From Limnomonas spitsbergensis (lineage: Eukaryota; Chlorophyta; Chlorophyceae; Chlamydomonadales): a stretch of 64,000 nucleotides of DNA. Positions 52,101-61,297 of this stretch are shown piece after piece. The notes below the pieces were generated by a model. It made no database searches. It was not told the DNA's origin and saw nothing but the letters and a program-made list of their open reading frames with translations. Numbering within the stretch: the first letter of the stretch is position 1; each line of letters begins with the position of its first letter. The DNA lies in NCBI GenBank assembly GCA_037349105.1, contig JAYJMM010000117.1:2232001-2296000 (forward strand), written 5' to 3'. The position numbers and the translations under genes were made by a program.

Positions 52101-55100
52101 GTATGGGGGGGAGGGTAAGGGTTCTTGACTTCTTGAGCCGAATGTCATGGAGGTATGCGTGTGGGGGGGGGGAGGGGGAGGAGGGTTCTTGAGTCGAATG
52201 TGACGGGATGGTGTTTGAGCTTTAAAACCTGATCATCATTGCATGCATGCTTGGTGGTGTTTGAAATGTCAAATGTGGCTAACAAAGTAGGGTGTAAGTT
52301 AAAGGTTTTACCCAACCCTAAACCCTAAACCCAAACAAATCGCAATTGAGGCGACCCATGTCCTGGAAACCTGAGACCTGCTATTCATTGAACTTGAGAC
52401 TGGCTTCATTGAATACTGTAGCCATTAATAATGCGGGGCCGCGGCGGAGAGAAGCGTGTCTCTCTAAACCAAGCAACCGACACACCCGACAGTATGGCAA
52501 ACACTGCCTTCACGGGGACCGTTTCGTAACTTGATCGCAACATTCATAAATCGATCGCGTTGGACTCCAGGGACTCTCCTGGTTCAGAAGAGGTGCTATG
52601 AATCAGTGTTTATTTTAGCACACTTCAGCTACAAATCAGCTACATCACGGTCCATGGCCGTGAGGGGCTGGCACAGCAAGCCCTGCTGCTTGGACCACCG
52701 GCCGTAGGCTGGTCAAGTTTTGGTCCCAATCGGCCCAGTGGTGGCTGCCCAACAGCCCCCCAAAGGTGGTCTGGCGCGCACTAAAAGAATCTCTGCTGTG
52801 GATCCCTGCTGTGGATCCCTGCTGTGGATCCCTGCTGTGGATCCCTGCTGTGGATCCCTGCTGTGGAGCGGGGGTCCCTAGAAAGAAAGAAAGAAAGACT
52901 ACTCCGCTGCCGAAGCAGGCGGCGTGAGGTACCACTCGACCCACAGCAGTTATATCCTTTGTAGGATAGCCCGCTCACGACAAGGGGGTCCCTACTTAAG
53001 CTACAATCGGATTTGTCTGCCCCAGAGACTGCCCCATTGTCCGGTGCCCAACGTCCACTTCAACCGATCGTCCAACATCTTAAGGCTATGACACAAAGTG
53101 TGGTGATCATGACATTAGAGGCGCCCGGGATTCAATCAAATAAATTAATAAATGAGGCACTTGAGCACCCCATCCCCGCTTGAAGCGACGTTGCACCACG
53201 TGATATTAACTCCAGCTTTGAAACTTAGGACCATGCGTAAAGGTGTGATCCTTCCTGCTCCGGCCTGGCACTACAAGGTTCCACGGCGATGGGCTTCATT
53301 CTACCCAGCCATGGCAGCATATCTAAAATAAGCTCTCTTGGTAGCTCACCTAGTGCTACGGTCGAACGGGTGGCTTCCTTAATCCACGCCTCAGGGCGTA
53401 TGGTTTATTTATTTATTTATTTAAAAGCTCTCTAGCTATTGAGAGACGCCGTACATCATCCCGCCATCCCCCCTTCTTCTACAGCCCTTGCGCCACTCTG
53501 AGAATAGGGTAGTTCACATTTCAACCACTGGCATGAAGTGCCAAACATGCGACCCTCCACCATTTTTGGAAACTTACCGTCCCCGTGCCTGCCATACTCT
53601 TATTCACACGCACAGCCCAAATCTCACCTCCTGCCGCCATCTCTATCGCTTCACCTCGTCCCCCCTGCCTCCCAAACGCGTCGTCTCACTCTTTTGCCCT
53701 TTGTCCCAGCTGACATCATTCGAATTTACATTCGGTTGGTGGCAAACATTCATCATCGCACCTGTCCCACCCTCATCAGGTTGAGGGATCGAGCCCGCCA
53801 AACGATCCTCACTCACCCACCGCCCTGCACCCTGTTCCATGTTCCTGCCCCCTGACATAAACTACAAAAGGATGGCATGGCCCAGGCTATGCATGATAGC
53901 TGGATGTGAGCCTACTCATTTCTTATTAGCAGGTTAAGAGCGGTGCTTACCCGCCTAGCCCTGCTGAACGCTCGGCCGCGTCGGGCGAATAGGAACACAA
54001 TGACGAGCTGTCATCAGGGCCAAGCGTGTATGCACCGCTCTTAACTTGTCTCACCCCTGGACAGGCCTCAGCTGCCAAGAAAGTTTGGGCAGATATGATG
54101 GCATCCCTGTCAGAGGGGCAGAAAGCTGCTTTGACCGTCATCCGAAAAGCAAGGCCAAGGGCACTTCTGTCTGAAGAGTAGGAGCTGCAATGGTTGCCGA
54201 CTAGGCAAAATAATGCCTGCTTGACGAACGAAAGGCGGGATTGCTGCTTCAGACTCATTATACTGGGTTGGTGTTTACCTTCTGTTTGTACCTGTTGCCG
54301 TCTGCTCGCCTGTAACCTCCAGTTGTTTCCCCTCCTGATCAGACAATCCGGCGTCAACTGGGTCGTGCTATTTCAGCATGGCCCAGGGGCCAGAGGTCAA
54401 TGATATTACACTTCTCAGCCTTGCTAAAAAAGGCTCGGTCACATGGGCGCCTAATTTACATTGGGAGAAAAGAAGGGCCTTGAGGGAAAGAAGCAGGGCG
54501 GAGAAATAAATAGGTGTAATGCCTTTACCTTTTTTCACCCACCCCTTTCTTTCTCGCCCATGAGCTATCCACTATTCACTCATCATCAATTCTTCGCCTT
54601 ACCTCCTCCTTCATTTTCCCAATCAATCGCACGGGCCTTTTATGTTAACCACATCAGGAGATGCTGAGAGGTTATGGCCCCAATCTATTCCCCTACAACC
54701 CCCAATGCCAGGGTTCCTATATCACAGATTTTATGTCGTTACACCTGTGGGCCACACGCCAGCATATTGCCCTGTGAACATCTAACTGTTCTACATGCGC
54801 TATCCTTTCTTTCCCTCTTTTGCCTTTTCCTTTGGCCGTCCTAATTGAATTGTGGATGCTGACGTGACTGAGCTTCATTTCAATAGGACCCAGAGATATA
54901 TTGTCATTAATATGACCGAAAGGTGTCAGTAAATCAATGGTTCTTGGCAGTACAGGAACGAATCCAGCCTCTCACAAGGAAAGAATCATGCAACACAGCT
55001 CATTACAATATTAACACCGCCTACATCCAATTCCCTTCACATGCGAGTCATTTGTTGTTACGGTGTATATCAGCCTCCTCAAATACATCCAGAGCTCACG

Positions 55101-58100
55101 GACCGGCCCATAGCCAGCTAGGCACAAGGCAAGCCAGATATATTCCCATCTGGCCTAGGTACAGCCTACCAATAGTCCCATTAAGGGTGGTCTGACACAC
55201 ACCGGCATACAAACTGCACGCATGCAAACACTCGACCATGTTCAAGACAACGTGATGCTTAACCCATGCACCAGATCCAACTCATGGTGGCCAGGGTATC
55301 ACCCTTACCCTTGGCCCCGGGGGTACGGATATCATCCTTATCCTTGGCCCCAGGGGTACAAGTCATACCCCCGAGTGATATTCGAAATTCCCACATGTTC
55401 ATCTGTACCAGCTCAACTACCTATTTCAGCCCTGCTTGGCAGATGAGCAAGGCCATCCCGCTTGCAGCACTGGAAAAACTGTTTGACTGCCCACTTCACT
55501 CTGATCAGCGCGGTGAAATCCATTTGCCCACATCCTTCTCGAATCTAGCCAGAGCTTATGTACATCAGCCTCATTAACCTCCTCCACAAAATCCATTCGC
55601 CCACTTCACTCCGACTTGGGAGTGACAGCATCGACGGCATCCTCCGCCTTGCCCTTGACCTTCTCTCCAGCACCGGTGACCGCATCCTTGATGTTCCCGG
55701 CCACGTCCGCGGTCTTGTCCTTAGCAGACTGGGTCATGTCAGAGGCCTTCTCCGCAATGCCGGAGCCCTTCTCCTTGGCCGTGTCGTAGGCCCCAGTTGC
55801 CTTTTCCTTGGTGGACTCGCCGACGGCTCCAGCCTCAGACTTGACATCGGATGCAACTGCAGCGGGACGAGGGACATTCAGGCAGTGCCGCCTTACCACA
55901 TATTTCTTCCGTGTCTAGAAAGAACAGACAACCACACAAGTGTCACCCTCTTTTGTGCAGATTATATTTTCTACCAATCAGACACCAACCAGACACTTTG
56001 ATGCCCAACAGGACGAGCCTTTTAAGCAAGACCCAGTGACCCACAGGTGTTAAGGCAGTGATCATTTTTACAGCGCGCCAGACCACCTTCAGGGAGTCGC
56101 TGGGCAGCCATTTCTGGGCCGATTGGGACCAAACCTTGATGGGCCTATGGCCGAGGTCCAAGCAGCAGGGCCAACCCCTCATGGCCGAGAATCGTGATGT
56201 AGCTGAATTGTAGCTGAGCGCTACAAAAGTAGCGTTGTTATAAGACATGTGTAGGATGTCAGCTGCTTTGCTTTGCAAATCAATTGCTTTGCACCAAGAA
56301 GACAGACAGAAAGAAAGCAAGCAGCTACACCCCCAAGGGGTAAGAGGCAAGGAAAGAGGGCAGCCTGGGCCGAAGCCACATCCGCACCGTTACCGTTCAT
56401 GGCAGCACCAATGCAATAACGCACAGCACAGTTCAACAGTTTACGCTATTTACTGCGATAAATGTGTCCACTTCCATGAAGGCGCTTAATTGCATGGTAG
56501 CACGATACGGCAGGATACGACGCAATATGGTTCAGCCGAATTGTACTACCAAAATATCACGATATGGCGATACGGCACGATACAGCTGGATATGGCACAG
56601 GTTCAGCCGGATTGTGCTACCATGCTTCACTGATCTAGTCTCAATTATTCTCTTTGCGCAATTACTACAGGGCAAGAGTGAAGATAAGCAGCTCCTGGAC
56701 TGCCACATATTTAGGCAAATGCTTGCTGCCATCTCGCCACTGCAAGATTGCTGGTTCAACCCACATGGGTCAGCCAAGACATCACTGAGGCCTCTGAGAC
56801 AGCATGTGGCCAGCCAGGTAGGGCCAATGAATAATATCATCTTCAGTATGCGGACAGCTGCCATAAAAATAACGCACACTGCACCAGACCTTTTACAGCC
56901 TAAGTAGGCTGAGATGGAGCTGTATGGCACGTGAAATACCTTGAATAATTAGTGTGCTCACCATCCTGAGCCTTGTTGGAGCCTGCCTCCATCTTTCCCT
57001 TGACAGTATCCTTCATCTACAGTCGCAGGAACAGGAAATATGTTCAGACCGTTGACACCTTCAGTGCACTGACAAAGGACATTCACATGCTGCTACAAAA
57101 AATTCCTGAACTCTCTGAAGATTGCATGCGGTATATATTCGGCAGCAGATACAATCTTCAGTCAGTGAGCTGGGCTTCCGTATTAGATCAAGGATAATTC
57201 AAGGATAATTGTTGGCATGGCATGGCATTCAGACCTAGACAGAATGTACTAACCGCACATTACCGCAAAATATGTCAGGGCAGGGGCTCTCTTAACATGT
57301 GAGGATCCTCAGGTTCGGGGCTAGGCAGAAGACGACCACTGCCTACCAAGAAAACAGCAGGTCGTATCACCCTGACAACAAATTCTGGATAATGGGTTAT
57401 ACACATACATACATATCCTATCCCCTCCATTCCAGGCCAAGGGTGCGGGTGAGTCATGCAGAGAGGTAGGCTTACACATCAAAATTATGAACATACCACA
57501 GACATGTCAAGTTGAACCTAGATGCTGCTCATACGGCCTAGTAAGAAATTGCGTTCGTGCTCAGAAAACAATGCAGACACTCGGGCAGCAGGCAGCAGCC
57601 AGTGCGTAACTCCGCTTGGTGAATCCTGACGTCATCCTGGCTCACGACGAGTTTCCTCGCGATATTCATCTTCATGCGTTTTTCAAGCTTCTTTCGAGGC
57701 AAATTGCCTTACAGCTCTCAAATGAGCAGGATGATGACAACACCATGAATATATCTAGTGGGGTGCAAGTGATGAAGGATGGGATGGGAATACCGCATTT
57801 CATGCTGTCGGTAAGCAATGCTTCACGTTGCCGCAGTGCGTAACTCACGTTTTCGGCCTTGCCGGAGATGTCGTTGTCGGCCCTTACGTACACGATGCGC
57901 TTGATGCGAACGGGTCGGGTCGTCTTCACGGGTGTCGGGCGGCAAGAGGTGGCGACAGAGGCGCGGCGAGTGATCATGAAAGACATTGTGCTTGGTATAT
58001 GGGGGATGTAAGATGGAAAAAGTGCTGTTATAATGGTCAGATTCTGATTGTCGTTGACAAGATCTCACCTTAAAAGCGTTAATTCCGCCCAGGCCCTAGG

Positions 58101-60795
58101 GTTAGCTGAGTGAATGAAGGGTCTAGAAGACATGCTGTCATTCAAACGGCCATGATGGCCGAATGTTGATTTGGAATTCAGGCACAATTCAGGTAGGAAA
58201 AGTGTACAGGTCAGCAAGGATGGGTGGGTCAATGCTTGGGATGGGGCCGCGGCCGATGTCGATGAAATTACACCTCTGGGCCTTGCTAAAAAAAAGGCTC
58301 GGCCGCTTGGGCGCTCAACTGTCCCGTTGGAAGAAAAGAAAAGAAACTGGAGGTAAGAGGGTAAAAGGAGAAGAACACAAAGGAGAAAGAAATACCTCGT
58401 CCCCCCCAAAAGGAAAAGGCAGCCCGAAGGATCCTTGCCCCTCTCAAGCCTATCTTAGTTGGCCGCCGAGCCAATTATAGCTGCTGCTCCGGGTTAGTTG
58501 GACGGGCGGGTCTGAGGGCCCGCTGCTCAGCCACATGACACAGGCTTGCATTTGGGCGAGCGGACCTGAAGGACCGCTGTCCAAGCGCTTTTTCAAATGC
58601 CTTTGGGCGAGCGCGCTGCTCGCGAGCGGGCATGCGGGCCCGCTGCCCAGGCACAACCGCCCCCCAAACCGACAGTTCGGCGGCATAAACCCTGAGGCGT
58701 GGATTAAGGAAGGCAACCGTTCGGCCGTAGCCCTTATAAAGCTCATAGGCCACCAGACTTCTTTTTTTGCGCACCAGACCACCTGCGGCCAGCCGCTAGG
58801 TGGCCACCACTGAGCGGATGGGCGATGGGGACGAAAGCATACCAGGCCTACAGCCGGTAACTCTAGCAGTAGGGCTTGCTGCACCAGACCCACTCAGCTA
58901 GAGAGCGTGATGTAGCTGCCTGTAGATTTGTAGCTTAAGTGCATTTCATTGGACGTGATGTGGCTGCATGCACATTTTTCTAGCTAAAGTGTGTTTTATT
59001 GAAGCCCGTTCCATGATGTAGCTGCATGTACAATTGTGGCGCAAGTGCGCTGATTGAAGCTCGTTCCATGCGTTGCAGGCATCACCACTCGGATTATCTT
59101 CAACCGTGCGTCCAGCGTAGTCGGTATAGACACGGCCAAGCATGCCATCGAGATCGCACAGCAGCGCAGCCCCGATCTCCGTTTCGAAGTAATGGATGGC
59201 TTCAATGTGCAAGTGAGAGGTGAAAGGCGAGGAATAGGTCGGAAGAAAATGCCGCTCGTTGAAGAGCTCTGGGCCATGCCCTGATGCCCATCGACCCTGA
59301 TTCGTCACTCTTGTCTATGAAGTCTGGAAAATCGGGGAATTTCAGGGAAATTTCAGGGAAAAGGTTCATTTGTGCCTAACTAGGCCCTCATGAAGCTAGT
59401 GATCAAAACCATGGTTGCCCATTTCCCTGCATGTTGCTGGTCCTTCTGACGTGCGCCAGACCAACTTCAGCGAGCCGATGGGTAGCTACCACCGCGCCGC
59501 TGGGGAAGAACGCTTGACCGGCTAACGTGAATCATGCTGGATGTTTGTGAAAGGGGCCTCCCGTGTTGTTGGAGTGCAAGTGACCACCATGACACGGTAT
59601 TGAATTGCCCTCCTGCTGTGTTAGCTGGGACAGGCTGTGCTGGCTCTGACCACCATGACATGGTATTGAATTGCCCTCCTGCTGTGTTTGCTGGGACAGG
59701 CCGTGCTGGCTCTGAGCCCCACTGGCTCCTACGACAGGGTGATGATCGGTGAGTGCAAATCGCTCTTTTTTGTGTGCTTCAACTACAGTTCAGCTACATC
59801 CCAGCCTGCAACCATGGTAGAAACTGAAGCAGGGCTATATCAGCAGCTAGGTGCCAGCTCTGTTATAGTAGCGGCAATATGTCCGACCCGTGTGTGCGGT
59901 TTGCCTGTCTGCAGATATCTCAGGTCAGGCGGGATTACACCTGGCAGTCCCCATGGTCCGCCTGTGGGCCAACGCGCTGCCTGCAGCCGTCATCATCATC
60001 AAGAACCGAGCGATGTTCAAGGCAGTCGAGGCTTGGGAGGTGGCCCAGGCAGGGCATGGGGAAGTGGCCCAGGCAGGGCATGGGGAAGTGGCCCAGGCAG
60101 GGCATGGGGAAGTGGCCCAGGCAGGGCATGGGGAGGTGGCCCTGGCAGGGCAAGGGGACTGGGCGATGGTCCAGGCAGGGCATGGGGAGGTGGCCCTGGC
60201 AGGGCAAGGGGACTGGGCGATGGTCCAGGCAGGGCAAGCGGAGGTGGCCCAGGCAAGCCAAGGGGACAGGGCGATGGTCCAGGCAGGGCAAGCGGAGGTG
60301 GCCCAGGCAGGCCAAGGGGACAGGGGGGTGGTTGAGGCGGCTGAGGCTTCAGAGGGGGTGCAGGCAAGGCAAGGCTCTGTGACTGTGCAGCAGGAGACAG
60401 GGAGACCAGTACCTGTGGGAGCGGGTGTAGGCGAGGAAATGGGAGCGACATCGGGCGCGGGACCTGCTGGCTTGATAGCGGGGATGCGTCTGGATCTTCC
60501 GGGAGCAGACGCGCATGGCGACCTGGAAGGCTCTGAATGCAGCAGCAGCGGGATGTCTGCCGACGATTATGGCGAAACAGGGGGGGGCGGTGACGGGAGT
60601 GCGGCAGCGGACATGATGGACATCATGCATTTATGCGAGGTGTGTGGGGGGCAGGGAGGGTGGTGTCGAAGCTGTGGACATGCAGGCATGCCACTGGTGT
60701 ACGTGGCATGGAGATATGCTCTGTCCCCCGTAATAATTAACATTTGCAGGGATGAAGGTGAAGGAGCCAGAATAAATATACCGATCGATAATTGA
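49146..60795 (+). CDS. Class I SAM-dependent methyltransferase with Tudor/Agenet-like N-terminal segment
   Basis: Exons: 49146-49370, 50342-50407, 51538-51643, 59079-59212, 59700-59748, 59915-60795; all phases agree, giving up to 486 residues. Residues 40-95 (VGDLVDVKKHGQ, then GRIQVRYLEDGSTFWARPEK) look like a small beta-barrel of the Tudor/Agenet/chromo-barrel kind. Residues 126-133 (VEIGCHEG) form the glycine-rich SAM motif I, VGIDTAKHAIEIAQ (147-160) the acidic motif II, and DRVMIDISGQAG (189-200) a strand resembling motif IV. VIIIKNRAMF near 220 fits the next strand. Substrate unknown. Beyond residue 236 the frame enters 24-bp and 45-bp repeats and a Gly/Ser-rich tail with a CEVCGGQGGWCRSCGH cluster; this tail may be coding or an intron starting at the GTGGCC donor after 60039. 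The start has good context (CCGCCATGC). Intron 3 is 7.4 kb and contains the LEA gene on the other strand. Confidence 0.75.
49440..49960. repeat. 15-bp tandem array, GAACCTGGGACGTCT
   Basis: About 25 nearly perfect units at 49465-49790, then decayed units such as GAAACCTGGGACATCA to 49950. It lies in methyltransferase intron 1 right beside a truncated family B element (49385-49440). The GTSEP-repeat frame it opens is not a gene. Confidence 0.9.
50408..50540. repeat. Tandem copy of methyltransferase exon 2 donor edge
   Basis: GGCCACTGGTGCCGGTGTGT at 50494 and the following ATGCATAGATGGCACTGTCA duplicate 50394-50435, including the donor. The spacer TATGGGGTTGAAACCTA is itself repeated twice. 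Confidence 0.85.
50700..50880 (-). mobile_element. MITE-like element, family B (methyltransferase intron 2)
   Basis: CTACGAGTTCACCTTTGGCA, CGGCCCAAGCAGCAGGGCTG, GAGTGTAGCTGACATGTAGC. It is the same subfamily as 4262-4435 and 23920-24080. A further end, GTGCGCACTAAAATAAACAT, lies at 50938. Confidence 0.65.
51634..52200. repeat. Array of about ten copies of the methyltransferase exon 3 donor
   Basis: GAATGTCATGAAGGTATGTG recurs every 45-75 bp after the real donor (TGTCATGAAG|GTATGAG at 51643), each followed by a G run of 7-11 and GTTCTCTCC or GTTCTTGAGCC. Nearly every unit keeps the AAG|GTATG donor. Confidence 0.9.
52612..52792 (-). mobile_element. MITE-like element, family B, best-preserved copy
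   Basis: About 190 bp bounded by TTTTAGCACACTTCAGC on the left and GGCGCGCACTAAAAGA on the right, an imperfect terminal inverted repeat. The order ACATCACGG, AGCCCTGCTGCTTGG, GGCCGTAGGCTGGTCAAG, TTGGTCCCAATCGGCCCAGT and GTGGTCTGGCGCGC is used here to recognise the other copies. Confidence 0.75.
52797..52867. repeat. 13-bp tandem repeat CTGCTGTGGATCC
   Basis: Five perfect units and one partial unit starting at the edge of the family B element, which suggests the element end seeded the array. Confidence 0.9.
54393..54490 (+). mobile_element. 5'-truncated LINE tail
   Basis: GATATTACACTTCTCAGCCT, then AAAAAAGGCTCGGTCACATG and TTGGGAGAAAAGAAGGGCCT. Confidence 0.5.
55606..57986 (-). CDS. LEA-like protein with plastid transit peptide, nested in methyltransferase intron 3
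   Basis: Group 3-like late embryogenesis abundant protein: an amphipathic, mostly unfolded helix former thought to protect membranes and enzymes during desiccation, cold or salt stress. Exons: 57986-57849, 57016-56962, 55856-55606, phases 0 and 1 agreeing, 147 residues. Residues 1-37 are rich in Arg, Thr, Ser and Val with no acidic residue (MSFMITRRASVATSCRPTPV), as in chloroplast transit peptides; mitochondria are an alternative. The mature part repeats 11-residue-like Ala/Lys/Glu/Asp/Gly units (MKDTVKGKMEAG, STKEKATGAYDTAKEKGSG, KAEDAVDAVTPKSE). It contains no Cys and no aromatic residues apart from one Tyr. Exon 3 is the strongest part; the join from exon 2 to 3 crosses 1.1 kb and a small exon could be missed. 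It lies wholly inside an intron of the opposite-strand methyltransferase gene. Confidence 0.75.
56075..56228 (+). mobile_element. MITE-like element, family B (LEA intron 2)
   Basis: GCGCGCCAGACCACCTTCAG, GATTGGGACCAAACCTTGAT, GTCCAAGCAGCAGGGCCAAC, GTGATGTAGCTGAATTGTAG. Right end is GCTACAAAA. Confidence 0.65.
58255..58345 (+). mobile_element. 5'-truncated LINE tail
   Basis: AAATTACACCTCTGGGCCTT, GGCTCGGCCGCTTGGGCGCT, then CAACTGTCCCGTTGGAAGAA and AAGAAAAGAAACTGG. Confidence 0.6.
58762..58945 (+). mobile_element. MITE-like element, family B (methyltransferase intron 3)
   Basis: TTTTTTGCGCACCAGACCAC at the left, CCGGTAACTCTAGCAGTAGG in the core, GCGTGATGTAGCTGCCTGTA at the right. The TGATGTAGCTGCATGTA end is then repeated twice more up to the exon 4 acceptor at 59078. 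Confidence 0.6.
59575..59699. repeat. Tandem copy of methyltransferase exon 5 acceptor edge
   Basis: GACCACCATGACACGGTATT at 59581 and 59647, each followed by GAATTGCCCTCCTGCTGTGT and GCTGGGACAGGCTGTGCTGG or GCTGGGACAGGCCGTGCTGG. The 66-bp unit therefore contains the acceptor and the first codons of exon 5. Confidence 0.85.
60030..60350. repeat. 24-bp and 45-bp repeats at the end of the methyltransferase ORF
   Basis: Four units of GTGGCCCAGGCAGGGCATGG GGAA type (24 bp), then 45-bp units with GACTGGGCGATGGTCCAGGC. They begin exactly at a potential donor (TGGGAG|GTGGCC at 60039). Units are multiples of three so the frame stays open. Confidence 0.85.
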
Positions 60796-60903
60796 CGCCA
60801 GTTTCTAGTCAGGAATCAAGATTTTTGTCGGCTGGTTGGTCAAGAACCAGCATGATAGGAATTGCGTGTCCCATGCTGTCTTGCTTTGTGCTCTGCTGTA
60901 CTG

Positions 60904-61297
60904 GGCCATGCTGAGTGCCATGCTGAGTGCCATGCTGAGTGCCATGCTGAGAGCCATGCTGAGAGCCATGCTGAGTGCCATGCTGAGTGCCATGCTGAGT
61001 GCCATGCTGAGTGCCATGCTGAGAGCCATGCTGAGTGCCATGCTGAGTGCCATGCTGAGAGCCATGCTGAGAGCCATGCTGAGTGCCATGCTGAGTGCCA
61101 TGCTGAGAGCCATGCTGAGTGCCATGCTGAGTGCCATGCTGAGTGCCATGCTGAGTGCCATGCTGAGTGCCATGCTGAGTGCCATGCTGAGTGCCATGCT
61201 GAGTGCCATGCTGAGTGCCATGCTGAGTGCCATGCTGAGTGCCATGCTGAGTGCCATGCTGAGTGCCATGCTGAGTGCCATGCTGAGTGCCATGCTG
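60904..61297. repeat. 12-bp satellite array GCCATGCTGAGT
   Basis: About 33 units with GAGA replacing GAGT in some. There is no stop codon in any frame on either strand, so five overlapping open frames of 160-175 codons arise. The unit length and absence of flanking gene signals argue against coding. Confidence 0.9.

Larger units (their letters stand above)
52201..55605. other. First half of methyltransferase intron 3: repeats only
   Basis: No supported exon. Contents: telomere-like CCCTAAACCCTAAACCC at 52315-52331, a family B element (52612-52792), a 13-bp array (52797-52866), an ATTT microsatellite at 53403-53422 beside a copy of the 61671-61980 element end, a SINE-like stretch (about 53760-54020), a LINE tail (54393-54490) and a duplicated CCTTGGCCCCGGGGGTAC word at 55310-55360. 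Confidence 0.6.
57987..59078. other. Second half of methyltransferase intron 3, upstream of the LEA gene
   Basis: Should contain the LEA promoter on the minus strand (57987 onward). Otherwise a LINE tail (58255-58345), GC-rich tandem-like words GAGCGGACCTGAAGGACCGC / GGGCGGGTCTGAGGGCCCGC (58500-58650) and a family B element (58762-58945). No further exon recognised. Confidence 0.55.

Noticed and set aside
52201..55605. Extra methyltransferase exons in the long intron
   Set aside because: Exon 3 joins exon 4 in phase through an unbroken SAM motif (VEIGCHEG then ITTRIIF), so no exon is needed between them.
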